Below are positions 1 through 8,858 of a DNA stretch of 64,000 nucleotides, one piece after another; the first letter of the stretch is position 1; each line of letters opens with the position of its first letter. The position numbers and the translations under genes are program-made. The DNA comes from Amorphus coralli DSM 19760 (GTDB taxonomy: Bacteria > Pseudomonadota > Alphaproteobacteria > Rhizobiales > Amorphaceae), in contig NZ_KB894570.1 of NCBI RefSeq assembly GCF_000374525.1, forward strand, positions 806,001 through 870,000, read 5' to 3'. The notes below the pieces were generated by a model that ran no database searches, was not told the origin of the DNA, and was given only the letters and a program-made list of their open reading frames with translations.

Positions 1-1
1 C

Positions 2-625
2 GCGGTGCCCATCGTGGCGCTGATGTCGTTCCTGATCGGCCTGATCATTGCCCAGCAGGGCGGCTTCTATCTGCGGCAGTTCGGGGCGGAAACCTTCGTC
101 GTCGATCTCGTCGGGGTGCTGGTGCTGCGCGAGATGGGCGTGCTGCTGACCGCGATCATGGTCGCCGGCCGCTCCGGCAGCGCCTACACGGCCGAGATCG
201 GCTCCATGAAGATGCGCGAGGAAATCGACGCGCTGAAGGTGCTCGGCCTCGAGCCCGTCGAGATCCTGGTGATCCCGCGGCTGATCGCGCTGATGCTGGC
301 GCTCCCGCTTCTCACCATCGTGGCCAATCTGGCGGCCCTTTGCGGCGCCGCGCTGGTCTCCTGGGTCTACATGGCGATCCCGCCGGAGACCTTCCTGCAG
401 CGCCTGCACGAGGCCGTCAGCATCGAGGAGCTGATGGTCGGACTGGCCAAGGGGCCGTTCATGGCGCTCATCATCGGCCTGATTGCCTGCGTGGAGGGCC
501 TCAAGGTCGGCGGCAGCGCCGAATCGCTCGGCGAAAAGACCACGTCGTCGGTAGTGAAGGCGATCTTCATGGTCATCGTGGTCGACGGCCTGTTTGCCAT
601 CTTCTACTCGGCGATGGGGATCTGA
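2..625 (+). CDS. mlaE: MlaE-family ABC transporter permease (5' partial)
   Basis: Inner-membrane permease of an Mla/Ttg2-type phospholipid ABC transporter, working with the ATPase and MCE protein that follow. The reading frame is open at the left edge, so only the last 207 residues are visible and the true start is upstream. Visible features are the hydrophobic segment around [11 protein letters not shown], the permease motif [15 protein letters not shown], the EEIDAL stretch and the final hydrophobic segments ending in [10 protein letters not shown], all typical of the MlaE permease core. The stop is two bases upstream of the ATPase ATG, so the genes are co-transcribed. Whether an N-terminal STAS domain is fused, as in many alphaproteobacteria, cannot be seen here. 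Confidence 0.93.
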   Translation, partial: AVPIVALMSFLIGLIIAQQGGFYLRQFGAETFVVDLVGVLVLREMGVLLTAIMVAGRSGSAYTAEIGSMKMREEIDALKVLGLEPVEILVIPRLIALMLALPLLTIVANLAALCGAALVSWVYMAIPPETFLQRLHEAVSIEELMVGLAKGPFMALIIGLIACVEGLKVGGSAESLGEKTTSSVVKAIFMVIVVDGLFAIFYSAMGI

Positions 626-627
626 GC

Positions 628-1455
628 ATGGCCGACGAGACCATCGATCCGGCGGAGACCTCCGCACCGCTGTCCGCCGACCGGCAGGAGACCGGCGATC
701 GCGAGGTGATCCTGCGGGCGCGCGGCGTCACCGTCGGCTTCGGCGACACGCTGATTCTCAAGGATCTCGATCTCGACGTCTATCGCGGCGAGATCCTCGG
801 GTTCGTCGGCGGCTCCGGCACGGGCAAGTCGGTCCTGATGCGCACCATCCTGCGCCTGATGCCCAAGCGCGCCGGCACCATCGAGGTGTTCGGTCACGAC
901 CTCGACAAGCTCTCCACGTCCGACCTGTCCGACCTGGAACAGCGCTGGGGTGTCCTGTTCCAGATGGGCGCCCTGTTCTCCTCCCTCACGGTGAAGCAGA
1001 ACATCCAGGTGCCCATGCGCGAACACCTGGATCTGAGCCAGCGCCTGATGGACGAACTGGCGCTGCTTAAGCTCGAACTCGTTGGACTTCCGCGCGAATC
1101 GGCCGACAAATTCCCTTCGGAACTGTCCGGCGGCATGATCAAGCGCGCCAGCCTCGCCCGGGCCCTCGCCCTCGACCCGCAGCTTGTCTTCCTCGACGAG
1201 CCGACGTCGGGACTGGACCCGATCGGCGCCGGCGATTTTGATGAGCTGATCGGAAATCTGCGCGACACACTGGGTCTAACGGTCTACATGGTCACTCATG
1301 ACCTCGACAGCCTCCACACGGCCTGCGACCGTATTGCGGTCCTTGGGGAGAAGCGCGTCCTTTTGACGGGAACGATCCACGACATGCTCCAGTCCGACCA
1401 TCCCTGGGTGAAGTCGTACTTCCACGGCGCCCGCGGCCGGAAGCTGATGGGCTGA
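628..1455 (+). CDS. mlaF: Mla-type ABC transporter ATP-binding protein
   Basis: Cytoplasmic ATPase (275 aa) that powers the MlaE/MlaD lipid transporter. Walker A is GGSGTGKS near residue 55, the signature is LSGGMIKR, Walker B is LVFLDEPTSGLDP and the H-loop is MVTHDLDS. The Met in the signature and the GAGDFDELI segment after Walker B are typical of MlaF-type ATPases. An open frame continues upstream to 340, but that part is antisense-like Arg-rich sequence overlapping mlaE, so the ATG at 628 just after the mlaE stop is chosen. The first 25 or so residues are a non-conserved acidic tail. It is the second visible gene of the operon; the MCE gene starts 6 bases after its stop. Confidence 0.95.
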   Translation: MADETIDPAETSAPLSADRQETGDREVILRARGVTVGFGDTLILKDLDLDVYRGEILGFVGGSGTGKSVLMRTILRLMPKRAGTIEVFGHDLDKLSTSDLSDLEQRWGVLFQMGALFSSLTVKQNIQVPMREHLDLSQRLMDELALLKLELVGLPRESADKFPSELSGGMIKRASLARALALDPQLVFLDEPTSGLDPIGAGDFDELIGNLRDTLGLTVYMVTHDLDSLHTACDRIAVLGEKRVLLTGTIHDMLQSDHPWVKSYFHGARGRKLMG

Positions 1456-1461
1456 GGCCGG

Positions 1462-3390
1462 ATGGAAACGCGCGCCAACTATGTTGCGGTGGGACTGTTC
1501 GTGCTGGTGGTGCTCACCGGAGCGCTCGGATTCGTCTACTGGCTCTATTCCACCGGCAACACGACCCAGCGCACCCCGATCGAAATCCTGTTCGACGATC
1601 CCGTCACCGGCCTGTCGGTCGGCAGCCCCGTCGTGTTCAACGGCATCCGCATCGGCGAGGTCTCGCAGCTCGGCTTCGTGAGCCCGGATTCGCCGACGGT
1701 GCTGGCCCGCGCGCAGGTCGATCGCAACGCGCCTCTGAAGACTGACACAAAGGCCGAACTCGGCGTGCAAGGCCTGACCGGCGTCTCCTATGTCTCGCTG
1801 TCCGGCGGCAAGCGTGATTCCCCGTCCCTCTTCGCCGGCGACGAGATTCCGGAGATCACCGCCCAGCGCTCGGCCATCCAGGACCTGCTGCAGGGCGCCC
1901 GCAGCATTCTGGAGAAGACCGACAGCACGATTGCGAACATCAATGCGCTGGTCGACGAGAACAAGGACAAGATCTCCCGCACCGTCTCCAACGTGGAGAC
2001 CTTCTCGCAGGCGCTGGCGCAGAATTCCGACAAGATCGACCGGCTTCTCGTCGACATCAGCGACGCCGGCGCGGCCATCGCCAACGTGGCCCCGCACGTG
2101 GAATCCCTCGTCTCTCGCGCCGACACCCTCGTCGCGGAGGTCCAGCCCGAGGATGTCCGCCGTATCGTCGGCAACGTGACCGAGTTCACCGACCGGCTCG
2201 GCGAGTTCAGCGGCAACGTCACCCAGGTCGTCGACGCCGTGACGGCCGCCGCGACCGACCTGCAACAGTTCGCGTCCGGTCTGAACGTCTCGCTTCAGGA
2301 CGTCGACACTCTGATCAAGTCGGTCGACCCGGAGACGGTGAAGTCCATCTTTGCCCAGGTGAACGACGTGGCGACCGTTCTCGGCGGCCGCAGTCAGGAC
2401 ATCGACCAGTTCATCGCCGATGCACGCTCCAGTGCGGACAATGTCCGCAGCCTGTCGGAAACGCTGCGCGATCAGCGTCAGGACATTCAGCAGATCATCG
2501 CCTCCACCCGCAGCGTCACGGAGCGCGCCGACACGCTGGTCGGCAGCCTGCAGCCCGCCGCCGAGCAGATCGGACGCGTTGCTGCTGCCGTAAATCCGGA
2601 GGCCATCGGCCAGATCGTCGAGCAGGTGCAGTCGCTGTCCGCCGTTCTCGGCGGCCGCAGCCAGGACATCGACCGCTTCATCGCCGACGCCTCGGCGAGC
2701 GCGCAGAATGTGCGCACGGTCACCCAGTCCTTCGCCGAGCAGAACGAGGACATCCAGCAGATCATCGCTTCCACCCGCAGTGTCACCAGCCGGGCCGATA
2801 CCTTCATCGCCAGCCTGCAGCCGGCGGCGGAACAGCTCGATACGCTGATGGGGGCGGTGGACACCGCAAAGGTTCAGGCGATCGTCGACAACGTGCGCCA
2901 GGTCAGCCAGGCCATCGCCGACCGCTCCGGCGACATCACCTCCATCATCGTCGATGCCAAGGACACCGCGGCCAGCGCCCGGGCCTTCGCAGACCGCCTC
3001 GACGCCCAGAAGGAGACCGTCGACCAGGTTGCCCAGAACGCGCGGGAGATCTCCGACAAGCTCAATGCCGCCTCCACCCGCGTGAACCAGATCGTCGACA
3101 ATGTCGGCACCATGGTCGAGGGTGACGGCCAGGGCCTGATCAAGGAGGCCACCGAGGCCGCCCGCGCCATCAAGGTGGTCGCTCAGGCCTTCGAGAGCCG
3201 CGCCGGCACCATCTCTTCCGGGCTGGAGCGCTTCTCCACCACAGGCGTCGACGATTTCCGCGGCGTGATGACCCAGGCGCGGCAGACGCTGCAGGAGATC
3301 GAGCGTGCCTTCTCCAACATCGACCGGGACCCCAGCCGCGTGATCTTCGGCGGGCCGAACGGTCCGCGTTACCAGCCGCAGCGACGCTAG
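1462..3390 (+). CDS. mlaD: MlaD-family MCE domain protein with long repeat-containing helical tail
   Basis: Membrane-anchored periplasmic lipid-binding subunit of the Mla-type transporter (642 aa). Residues 1-30 form the N-terminal anchor, beginning METRANYVAVGLFV, the classic MCE start. The MCE domain follows to about residue 120 (PVTGLSVGSPVVFNGIRIGEV, then GLTGVSYVSLSGG). The remaining ~500 residues are predicted helical and hydrophilic and contain at least two near-identical 89-residue units (marker VLGGRSQDID) plus a degenerate third. E. coli MlaD is about 180 residues, so this tail is very long; long helical tails are known in PqiB/YebT-like and alphaproteobacterial MCE proteins and may form a tunnel or needle. 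Co-transcribed with the genes on both sides. Confidence 0.93.
   Translation: METRANYVAVGLFVLVVLTGALGFVYWLYSTGNTTQRTPIEILFDDPVTGLSVGSPVVFNGIRIGEVSQLGFVSPDSPTVLARAQVDRNAPLKTDTKAELGVQGLTGVSYVSLSGGKRDSPSLFAGDEIPEITAQRSAIQDLLQGARSILEKTDSTIANINALVDENKDKISRTVSNVETFSQALAQNSDKIDRLLVDISDAGAAIANVAPHVESLVSRADTLVAEVQPEDVRRIVGNVTEFTDRLGEFSGNVTQVVDAVTAAATDLQQFASGLNVSLQDVDTLIKSVDPETVKSIFAQVNDVATVLGGRSQDIDQFIADARSSADNVRSLSETLRDQRQDIQQIIASTRSVTERADTLVGSLQPAAEQIGRVAAAVNPEAIGQIVEQVQSLSAVLGGRSQDIDRFIADASASAQNVRTVTQSFAEQNEDIQQIIASTRSVTSRADTFIASLQPAAEQLDTLMGAVDTAKVQAIVDNVRQVSQAIADRSGDITSIIVDAKDTAASARAFADRLDAQKETVDQVAQNAREISDKLNAASTRVNQIVDNVGTMVEGDGQGLIKEATEAARAIKVVAQAFESRAGTISSGLERFSTTGVDDFRGVMTQARQTLQEIERAFSNIDRDPSRVIFGGPNGPRYQPQRR
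2338..2871 (+). repeat. 267-bp in-frame tandem duplication inside mlaD
   Basis: The DNA around the codons for VLGGRSQDID at about 2377 recurs at 2644, an offset of 267 bp or exactly 89 codons. Similarity runs through DIQQIIASTRSVT and ADT..SLQPAAEQ in both units. A weaker third unit (IADRSGDI onward) follows from about 2872. The exact unit borders are approximate. Confidence 0.85.
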
Positions 3391-3402
3391 GAAGTGACAG
3401 CG

Positions 3403-4035
3403 ATGGCCGAGCATCCGACCCACCGACCGAGTTTGCGCGGCCTGCGCCGGGCGCTTCTCGTGCCGATGCTGGCGGCCGGTCTCTCCGCCTGCGCGAGCTT
3501 CGGCGGCGGCGGGTCGGTGGAGGCGATCTACACCCTCTCCGCTCCGGAAGAGATTTCCGACCTCAGCGGCCGTTCCAGCGCGCAGATCCTGGTCGCCACG
3601 CCGCTGGCGCTTGAGGCGCTCAACACCAATCTGATCGCCGTCCGGCCGGGGCCCTCCACCCTCTCCTACTATCCCAACGTCCAGTGGGCGGACCGGCTGC
3701 CGAACGTCTTCCAGGCCGTGCTCGCCAATGCGTTCGAGAACACCGGCCGCGTGAAGGCCGTGGGCCTGCCGGGCCAAAGCCTGCTGATCAACTACCAGAT
3801 CGTCAGCGAGATCCGCGCCTTCCAGGCAGAGACCACCGGCAGCGATTCCGCCGTGGTCGAGGTCTCCGTGAAGATCCTCGACGATCGAAACGGCCGGGTG
3901 CGCTCAAGCCGCGTCTTCCGCGCCACCCAGCCGATTTCGGGCGATGCGGTCGCAACCGCCGTGGGCGGTCTGGAGAAGGCCAACAAGGCCATCGTCGAAG
4001 AAATCGTCCGCTGGACGCTGGCCACCCTCGGCTGA
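3403..4035 (+). CDS. ABC-type transport auxiliary lipoprotein (PqiC/ABC_trans_aux-like)
   Basis: Predicted outer-membrane or periplasmic lipoprotein (210 aa) completing the Mla-type operon. The N-terminus has basic residues, a hydrophobic stretch and the lipobox LSAC (Cys at about residue 31), followed by a Gly/Ser linker. The body has the YTLSAPEE start and the WADRLPNVFQAVLANAFENTG segment that mark the ABC-type transport auxiliary lipoprotein family; a C-terminal helix is formed by GGLEKANKAIVEEIVRWTL. I chose the ATG at 3403 because AGGAAG at 3389-3394 is ideally spaced; an in-frame GTG at 3394 overlaps that ribosome site. It begins 12 bases after mlaD. It is thought to receive or pass lipid at the outer membrane. 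Confidence 0.87.
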   Translation: MAEHPTHRPSLRGLRRALLVPMLAAGLSACASFGGGGSVEAIYTLSAPEEISDLSGRSSAQILVATPLALEALNTNLIAVRPGPSTLSYYPNVQWADRLPNVFQAVLANAFENTGRVKAVGLPGQSLLINYQIVSEIRAFQAETTGSDSAVVEVSVKILDDRNGRVRSSRVFRATQPISGDAVATAVGGLEKANKAIVEEIVRWTLATLG

Positions 4036-4079
4036 CCCGGTCCTGGCATCGCTCAGTTTCGGGCCGGGCCGGCCTCTCC

Positions 4080-5192
4080 TCAGTTGTCCTGCCCGCCATC
4101 CTGCCCCTGATCGAGCCCGGCCAGAAGGTCGGACGCGGCCTTGCGCGCGGCTTCCAGTTCGCCGGCCGCGGCCGCGATCTGTTCCAGCTGGTCGTCTTCC
4201 AGGTCGTCGCCGTCATCCAGTTCGATGGCAGCAAGCGCCTCGCCTGCCGCTGCCGCGGCGTTGCCCGCGGCCGACGCGAGGTCGCTGGCCGGTGCCTGTG
4301 CCGCCTCCGCCAGATCCGTTGCCTGCATGAACTGGGAGAGACCGCGAACCTCGGCGCGCAGATAGAGAATCACCAGCGCCTGACGGTCGAACGGGCCGCT
4401 CACGCCGTCGTCGGCGTCGGGCCGCATGGATGCCAGCCGCTCTTCCGCTGCCGACACCCCCCGCATGAAGGTACCGACCACCTCCCGCAGCGCCGCATCG
4501 GCCCTGCGGTAGGCCGGGTTGTCGGCCGCCGGCGTCGCCAGCCAGTCACCGTAACCGCCGTCCTTCGCCCAATCGGAATCGAGCGCGGTGGAGATCGCCT
4601 TCACGTTCGCGGCGACCAGGCCGGCGAAGCGGCACGATTCGATGAAGCGGTCGCTGCCCGGCTCCGCCGGCGCCGCGAGAATCAGCCGCTCGAAGGCCGG
4701 CAGGCCCTGGATCTGGGGGGATTCCTGGGCCAGCGCGCCGACGTCTTCCGGGCCCGACTTCGACCCGTCCTGGCCGGCAATCGGCGCGGGCTCCTCGCCC
4801 GCGGCTCCGCCATCGCTGCTGGGAACCGGCGTCTTCAACCGCTCCAGCCGGCGATTGATGCCCGCCGGGCCGAAATCGAGGAACGCCACCGCGCCCAACG
4901 CCTGCACCGTGCGCTGGAAGCTCTCGTCGACGGCGCCGCGCGTGGTGTCGGACGGATTGGCGCAATAGCGCACCGTGGCGGCCTGCAGCGCGTTCGCCGC
5001 GTCGGCGAGCGCCGCATAGCCCGGCCGGATATAGCCCTCGACCACGCCCGAGAGCATCGCTTCGATGGGTCTGTTGAACTGCGGCGCATCGGACGCGGAC
5101 GTGGGCCCCGGCCAGGCCAGACCCGCAGCCACGACTAGCGCCCAGACCCCCGTCCGCCCCCGCACTACCGCCCAATTCCCCACACGCGTCAC
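4080..5192 (-). CDS. Imelysin-family periplasmic protein
   Basis: Secreted protein of 370 aa in the imelysin/ICMP (peptidase M75-like) family, often associated with iron uptake. A signal peptide covers roughly residues 1-34 (hydrophobic WALVVAAGLAW, then SASDAPQF). The mature N-terminus has the imelysin helix EGYIRPGYAALADAANALQ and the segment FQRTVQALGAVAFLDFGP. A second helical half follows after a Pro/Gly-rich linker and ends in an acidic Ala-rich tail (residues ~305-370). In many alphaproteobacteria imelysin genes sit with a di-haem thiol oxidoreductase and a DUF1513 protein; neither is present here, so this is a stand-alone copy. Convergent with the Mla operon. The metal ligand is not clear from the sequence. 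Confidence 0.82.
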   Translation of the reverse strand: MTRVGNWAVVRGRTGVWALVVAAGLAWPGPTSASDAPQFNRPIEAMLSGVVEGYIRPGYAALADAANALQAATVRYCANPSDTTRGAVDESFQRTVQALGAVAFLDFGPAGINRRLERLKTPVPSSDGGAAGEEPAPIAGQDGSKSGPEDVGALAQESPQIQGLPAFERLILAAPAEPGSDRFIESCRFAGLVAANVKAISTALDSDWAKDGGYGDWLATPAADNPAYRRADAALREVVGTFMRGVSAAEERLASMRPDADDGVSGPFDRQALVILYLRAEVRGLSQFMQATDLAEAAQAPASDLASAAGNAAAAAGEALAAIELDDGDDLEDDQLEQIAAAAGELEAARKAASDLLAGLDQGQDGGQDN

Positions 5193-5345
5193 GGTGCACC
5201 CAATTCTGCGGTTCCAATCCCCACCTGTTCTAGACGAAAAGCCGGCACCGGGAGAAGCAGGGCTTTTGCGGGGCCGGTCTCATCCGCACCTGCCTGTCCG
5301 TGCCGGCCGCCGCCCTGTGGAAAAACAATGATCGGTTCACCCCCC

Positions 5346-5374
5346 TTGCGCGGCGGCGCTCTGCCCCCTATACG
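5346..5374 (+). promoter_or_regulatory. Sigma-70-type promoter of tRNA-Lys
   Basis: TTGCGC at 5346-5351 and TATACG at 5369-5374 are separated by 17 bases. The -10 box is 12 bases upstream of the mature tRNA start, as expected for a stable-RNA promoter with a very short leader. Confidence 0.55.
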
Positions 5375-5386
5375 GAGGGCCTTCTC

Positions 5387-5462
<76 letters not shown>

Positions 5463-5755
5463 TTCCCTTCCGAGAAACCGATCTGACGCCACCGGGCACC
5501 GCGGCTGCCATCCGGCCCGACCCGGTGCGCCCGCGCGTCTGCGCCGTCCTGCCCGCCACCCGGAGGCGGCCGCGGCGCCTGACCTGTGACGCTATTCCGC
5601 CTGTGCTGACAGGGCCTTGGGCCGATGGCGAACGACGGACCGGCAGGCCTCACGCAAGCTTCAGCGCCTATCACCGAATCAGCCTTGTCCATCGCCCCAC
5701 GACCGAACTGCGCGGCCGCCAGGTCCGCGACAGCCGGCGGCATGAAAATCTGACC
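5463..5755. other. Intergenic stretch without a recognised gene
   Basis: Between tRNA-Lys and the diguanylate cyclase. An open frame on the plus strand continues through the tRNA into the cyclase, but nothing here looks like conserved protein. I see no terminator, repeat or clear promoter. Confidence 0.5.
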
Positions 5756-7522
5756 ATGAGTTCCCGGTCTTCCCAGTCCAGCCGTGCTCTGAACAGGCCG
5801 GAGAGCCTCGCGCGAGCGGGCCGGGGCAAGCACGGGAGCCGCAGACTGAGCCGGAACCTGTTCGCCGACACGGGCTTCCGGCGGAGCGCGGCGCTCTGGT
5901 TCATCGCCTTCTTTGTCGTGTCCTCCCTGACCGCCGGTATCAGCGTCGCCTTCGTCCACGCGGGCGAGAAGTCCCGCCGGCTGGCCGAACTCAAGGCGAC
6001 GGAGCTCGGCATCGCCTTTGCGCAAATGGGGGCGGTTCGCGAGCGACTGAGCCTGATCCGCTCTGACGTCCTGTTCTTGCGGGAGATGTACGAGATGGAG
6101 CTCGTGCAGTGGGACGGCGAGGCAAACCCGATCATCGCCGAGGAATTTCGCGCCTTCTCCCGCACGCGGGAGGTCTACGACCAGATTCGCGTGATTCTCG
6201 AAGCCGGCGTGGAGTCCTTGCGCATCAACCTGAATGGCAGGTCTCCGATTATCGTGGCGCAGGACCGGCTCCAGGACGTCTCCGGCACCCCGTACATGCA
6301 TGCTGCAGCCCGGCTCAACTACGGTGACATCTTCGTCTCCCGGCTCGACTTGACGGAAGATCACGGTCAGATCCTGCTGCCGTTCCGACCGACGATCCGC
6401 ATCGCCACACCACTGCGCAATCCGGAGGGCGGCCGGCTCGGCTACCTTGTGCTGAACTACCTCGCGTCCTTGATGCTGACAGCCGTGGAGGCAGCCGCCG
6501 ACCTGTCCAACGGCGACCCGATGATGCTCAACGCCGAGGGCTTCTGGTTGGTCTCGAACGGCCCGCTGAAATGGGGCTTCATGTTTGACGACCGCAGCGA
6601 AGAGCGAATGGCCGCACGGCTTCCCCGGACGTGGGCCGCCCTGCAGGCCGACACGAGTGGCCAGGTTCTCACCGACGAGGGCCTGTTCACCTACAGCGCA
6701 ATCGACCCGGTCAAAGATATCATGTCCGGCGTGGGCGACTTCGAGGGCTTTGCCAGCCCCCGCGCCTCGGCATCCGTGCGCGGCAACGGTCAGCTCTGGT
6801 ATGTCGGCACCTTCATCGACCGCGAGGCGCTCGAAAAGCTGGTTGGAGAACCGTCATCGGCCTCGCTTTTCTATGGCGGCCTTATCATGGTGCTCTGTGC
6901 TGCGGGATCCGCGGCCGCGGCCTTCGCCATCGCCGAGGCCGCGCAATACAGGAAGATGCTGGAGCGTCTGGCGACATACGACAACCTGACCGGACTGCCG
7001 AACCGGCGAGCGCTGGAGGAGCGACTCCAGGCCGATATCAGACGCAGCCTTCAGACCGGCCACCCGGTGATGGTGGGTTTCGTCGACATCGACGGTTTCA
7101 AGCAGATCAACGACGAGCTCGGCCACTCCGCCGGTGACGCAGCGCTGTCGGAAATCGCCGCCGTCATCGACACGGCGCTGCGCGACTACGATGCGGCGAC
7201 ACGCATGGCGACGGAACCTCCGCGCAGCGAGCCAATGGCGGCGCGCATCGGGGGCGACGAGTTCGTCATTGTGCTGCCTGACCCGGCCGGAATCGAATCG
7301 TCAGCACTCTTCGTCCGCCTCGTAAGGGAAATCGACAGTCTTTCCTGGTCCGATCACACCGTGAGTGCCAGCGTCGGCATTGCCACCTTCCCGAACCACG
7401 GCGCAACGTGGGACCAGGTGCTGAAGCGGGCCGACCAGGCGATGTACGAGGCCAAGGCCGCCGGCAAGAACCAGATCGTTCAGGCCGGTGGCACATCCCA
7501 ATCGGTGACGGCCGAAGCCTGA
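5756..7522 (+). CDS. Membrane-bound diguanylate cyclase (GGDEF) with periplasmic sensor
   Basis: Predicted to make cyclic di-GMP from two GTP. The 588-aa protein has a basic N-terminus, a first membrane helix at about residues 42-65, a ~300-residue extracytoplasmic sensor (helical start SRRLAELKATELGIAF, then a Cache/PAS-like fold), a second membrane helix near residues 365-390 and a C-terminal GGDEF domain. The catalytic motif is intact as GGDEF at residues 499-503, preceded by DNLTGLPNRRALEE. The inhibitory I-site, normally RxxD five residues upstream, reads RSEP, so feedback inhibition by c-di-GMP is probably lost. The ATG at 5756 is chosen because the longer open frame runs back through the tRNA. 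It overlaps the 3' end of the convergent MerR-type gene by 43 bases. Confidence 0.9.
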   Translation: MSSRSSQSSRALNRPESLARAGRGKHGSRRLSRNLFADTGFRRSAALWFIAFFVVSSLTAGISVAFVHAGEKSRRLAELKATELGIAFAQMGAVRERLSLIRSDVLFLREMYEMELVQWDGEANPIIAEEFRAFSRTREVYDQIRVILEAGVESLRINLNGRSPIIVAQDRLQDVSGTPYMHAAARLNYGDIFVSRLDLTEDHGQILLPFRPTIRIATPLRNPEGGRLGYLVLNYLASLMLTAVEAAADLSNGDPMMLNAEGFWLVSNGPLKWGFMFDDRSEERMAARLPRTWAALQADTSGQVLTDEGLFTYSAIDPVKDIMSGVGDFEGFASPRASASVRGNGQLWYVGTFIDREALEKLVGEPSSASLFYGGLIMVLCAAGSAAAAFAIAEAAQYRKMLERLATYDNLTGLPNRRALEERLQADIRRSLQTGHPVMVGFVDIDGFKQINDELGHSAGDAALSEIAAVIDTALRDYDAATRMATEPPRSEPMAARIGGDEFVIVLPDPAGIESSALFVRLVREIDSLSWSDHTVSASVGIATFPNHGATWDQVLKRADQAMYEAKAAGKNQIVQAGGTSQSVTAEA

Positions 7523-8598
7523 GTGCTCCCGCAACCGACCGCGCCACCTCGCGGCGCGCCGGCATCCGGTTCCGGCGGGCGCCATGCGATCACACCGGCG
7601 GTTCGCGCCCGCACCTCCGGCGTTGCCAGGCAACTCGCCACCCCTTCATACCCCCTGCCTCCCGGGACGGGCTGAACCAGCAACGGCGGCGCGTGGTTGG
7701 CTGGACAGAAGACGATCCCCTCGCCTTCTCCGACTGCAGCCAGGTCGAGGACCGCGCTGGACCGGGTAAGCGCGAACACCGGCCGCCGGATCGAAGCACG
7801 CATCTTCAGGAAACCGGCGATGGCTTCCTGGGTGGGGGCGTCGAGATCCTGCTCGACCATGTCGATGACCAGCGCCGTGGCGTCGGGGTGTTCCAGGGCG
7901 TCGACCAGGCAGGCCAGCGCGTGGCTCGCATTCGCCCCTTCGCCGTCGAGCCACTCCAGCCCCCGCTCGACCCGTTCGGCACGCGCGGGATCGGCCTTGT
8001 GCCGCTGATGAAGGGCATCCGCGCTGATCTCCGCCCGGTCGAGACCGGAGAAGACCGCTCCCGGCCACGCGTCCGCAATCCGGCGCGCAAGCCGCGTCTT
8101 GCCGCTCCCCAGCGGTCCGACGATGTAGGTCAGCGGCCTCACGGCGGCCAGCTCGAAGCGTTCCCCGCCCCACGGCCACGGAAGATCGAAGGCGAGCCGC
8201 GGAGCGGTGTGCTCAACCACGATGGCCGTGAGCTCGCCGGCATCCGGTCTCCGGCCGGAAGCGATGTCACGCCGAAGGGCCTGCACGCGCGCGATCTGTT
8301 CGCCCACGTCTTCCAACCGCGCCGAGAGCGTCTCCGCATGGTGGGCGAGCGCCGCGTCCATGGCGTCGGTCTCGCCCGCTAGAATGTCGCCGACGCTCGC
8401 GAGCGAGAAGCCGAGGCCACGCAGGGTCGCGATGTCGCGGAGCCGCTCCCGTTCGTCGGGTCCGTACACCCGCCATCCGGCCTCCGTGCGGGCGGGCGCG
8501 ATCAGCCCCCGCTGTTCATAAATCTTGAGCGCCTTGACCGACACGCCCGTGCGCCGGGCGGCTTCGGCCACGGTCACGTACTCTTCCGTGCAATTCAT
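7480..8598 (-). CDS. MerR-type regulator fused to a P-loop ATPase domain
   Basis: A 372-aa protein with an unusual two-domain layout. Residues ~6-110 are a MerR winged helix (VTVAEAARRTGVSVKALKIYEQRGLI, then RVYGPDERERLRDI) followed by the dimerisation helix. From about residue 140 a nucleotide-binding domain begins: Walker A GPLGSGKTRLARRI, a likely Walker B ALVIDMVEQD and a final strand VFALTRS. The usual small MerR effector domain is absent, so the ATPase part is probably the sensor or switch; its ligand is unknown. The ATG at 8598 has GGAGG seven bases upstream; the frame is open further upstream to 8841 without conserved sequence. The last ~40 residues are low-complexity and overlap the cyclase gene. 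Confidence 0.8.
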   Translation of the reverse strand: MNCTEEYVTVAEAARRTGVSVKALKIYEQRGLIAPARTEAGWRVYGPDERERLRDIATLRGLGFSLASVGDILAGETDAMDAALAHHAETLSARLEDVGEQIARVQALRRDIASGRRPDAGELTAIVVEHTAPRLAFDLPWPWGGERFELAAVRPLTYIVGPLGSGKTRLARRIADAWPGAVFSGLDRAEISADALHQRHKADPARAERVERGLEWLDGEGANASHALACLVDALEHPDATALVIDMVEQDLDAPTQEAIAGFLKMRASIRRPVFALTRSSAVLDLAAVGEGEGIVFCPANHAPPLLVQPVPGGRGYEGVASCLATPEVRARTAGVIAWRPPEPDAGAPRGGAVGCGSTQASAVTDWDVPPA

Positions 8599-8858
8599 GA
8601 AACACCCTCCGGCAACGTCTGTGTCGGCCCCTTCATGGGGGGCGGCCCCAGGGGCCGGGTCAAGCCTGGACACGCGCTGCCTGCATCGTGAGCAAGCATG
8701 CTTCCGTTGACGGGATCGAGGGCGTATTGATTGCCGACCATATAACCGAGGCGGTGTCCGGTCGCGCAGCGCAGCAAGCGGCGTTCGGGACCTGAAACCC
8801 GCCCGCCATCCATCGAGCATGCCGTGACCCGTCGACCGCATCGCGCCCAGGTAGCCCA

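Noticed and set aside
1276-3777. 833-codon open frame antisense to mlaD
   Set aside because: Full-length MCE protein with clear motifs occupies the plus strand; the antisense product is Gly/Arg/Asp-rich shadow sequence typical of high-GC DNA.
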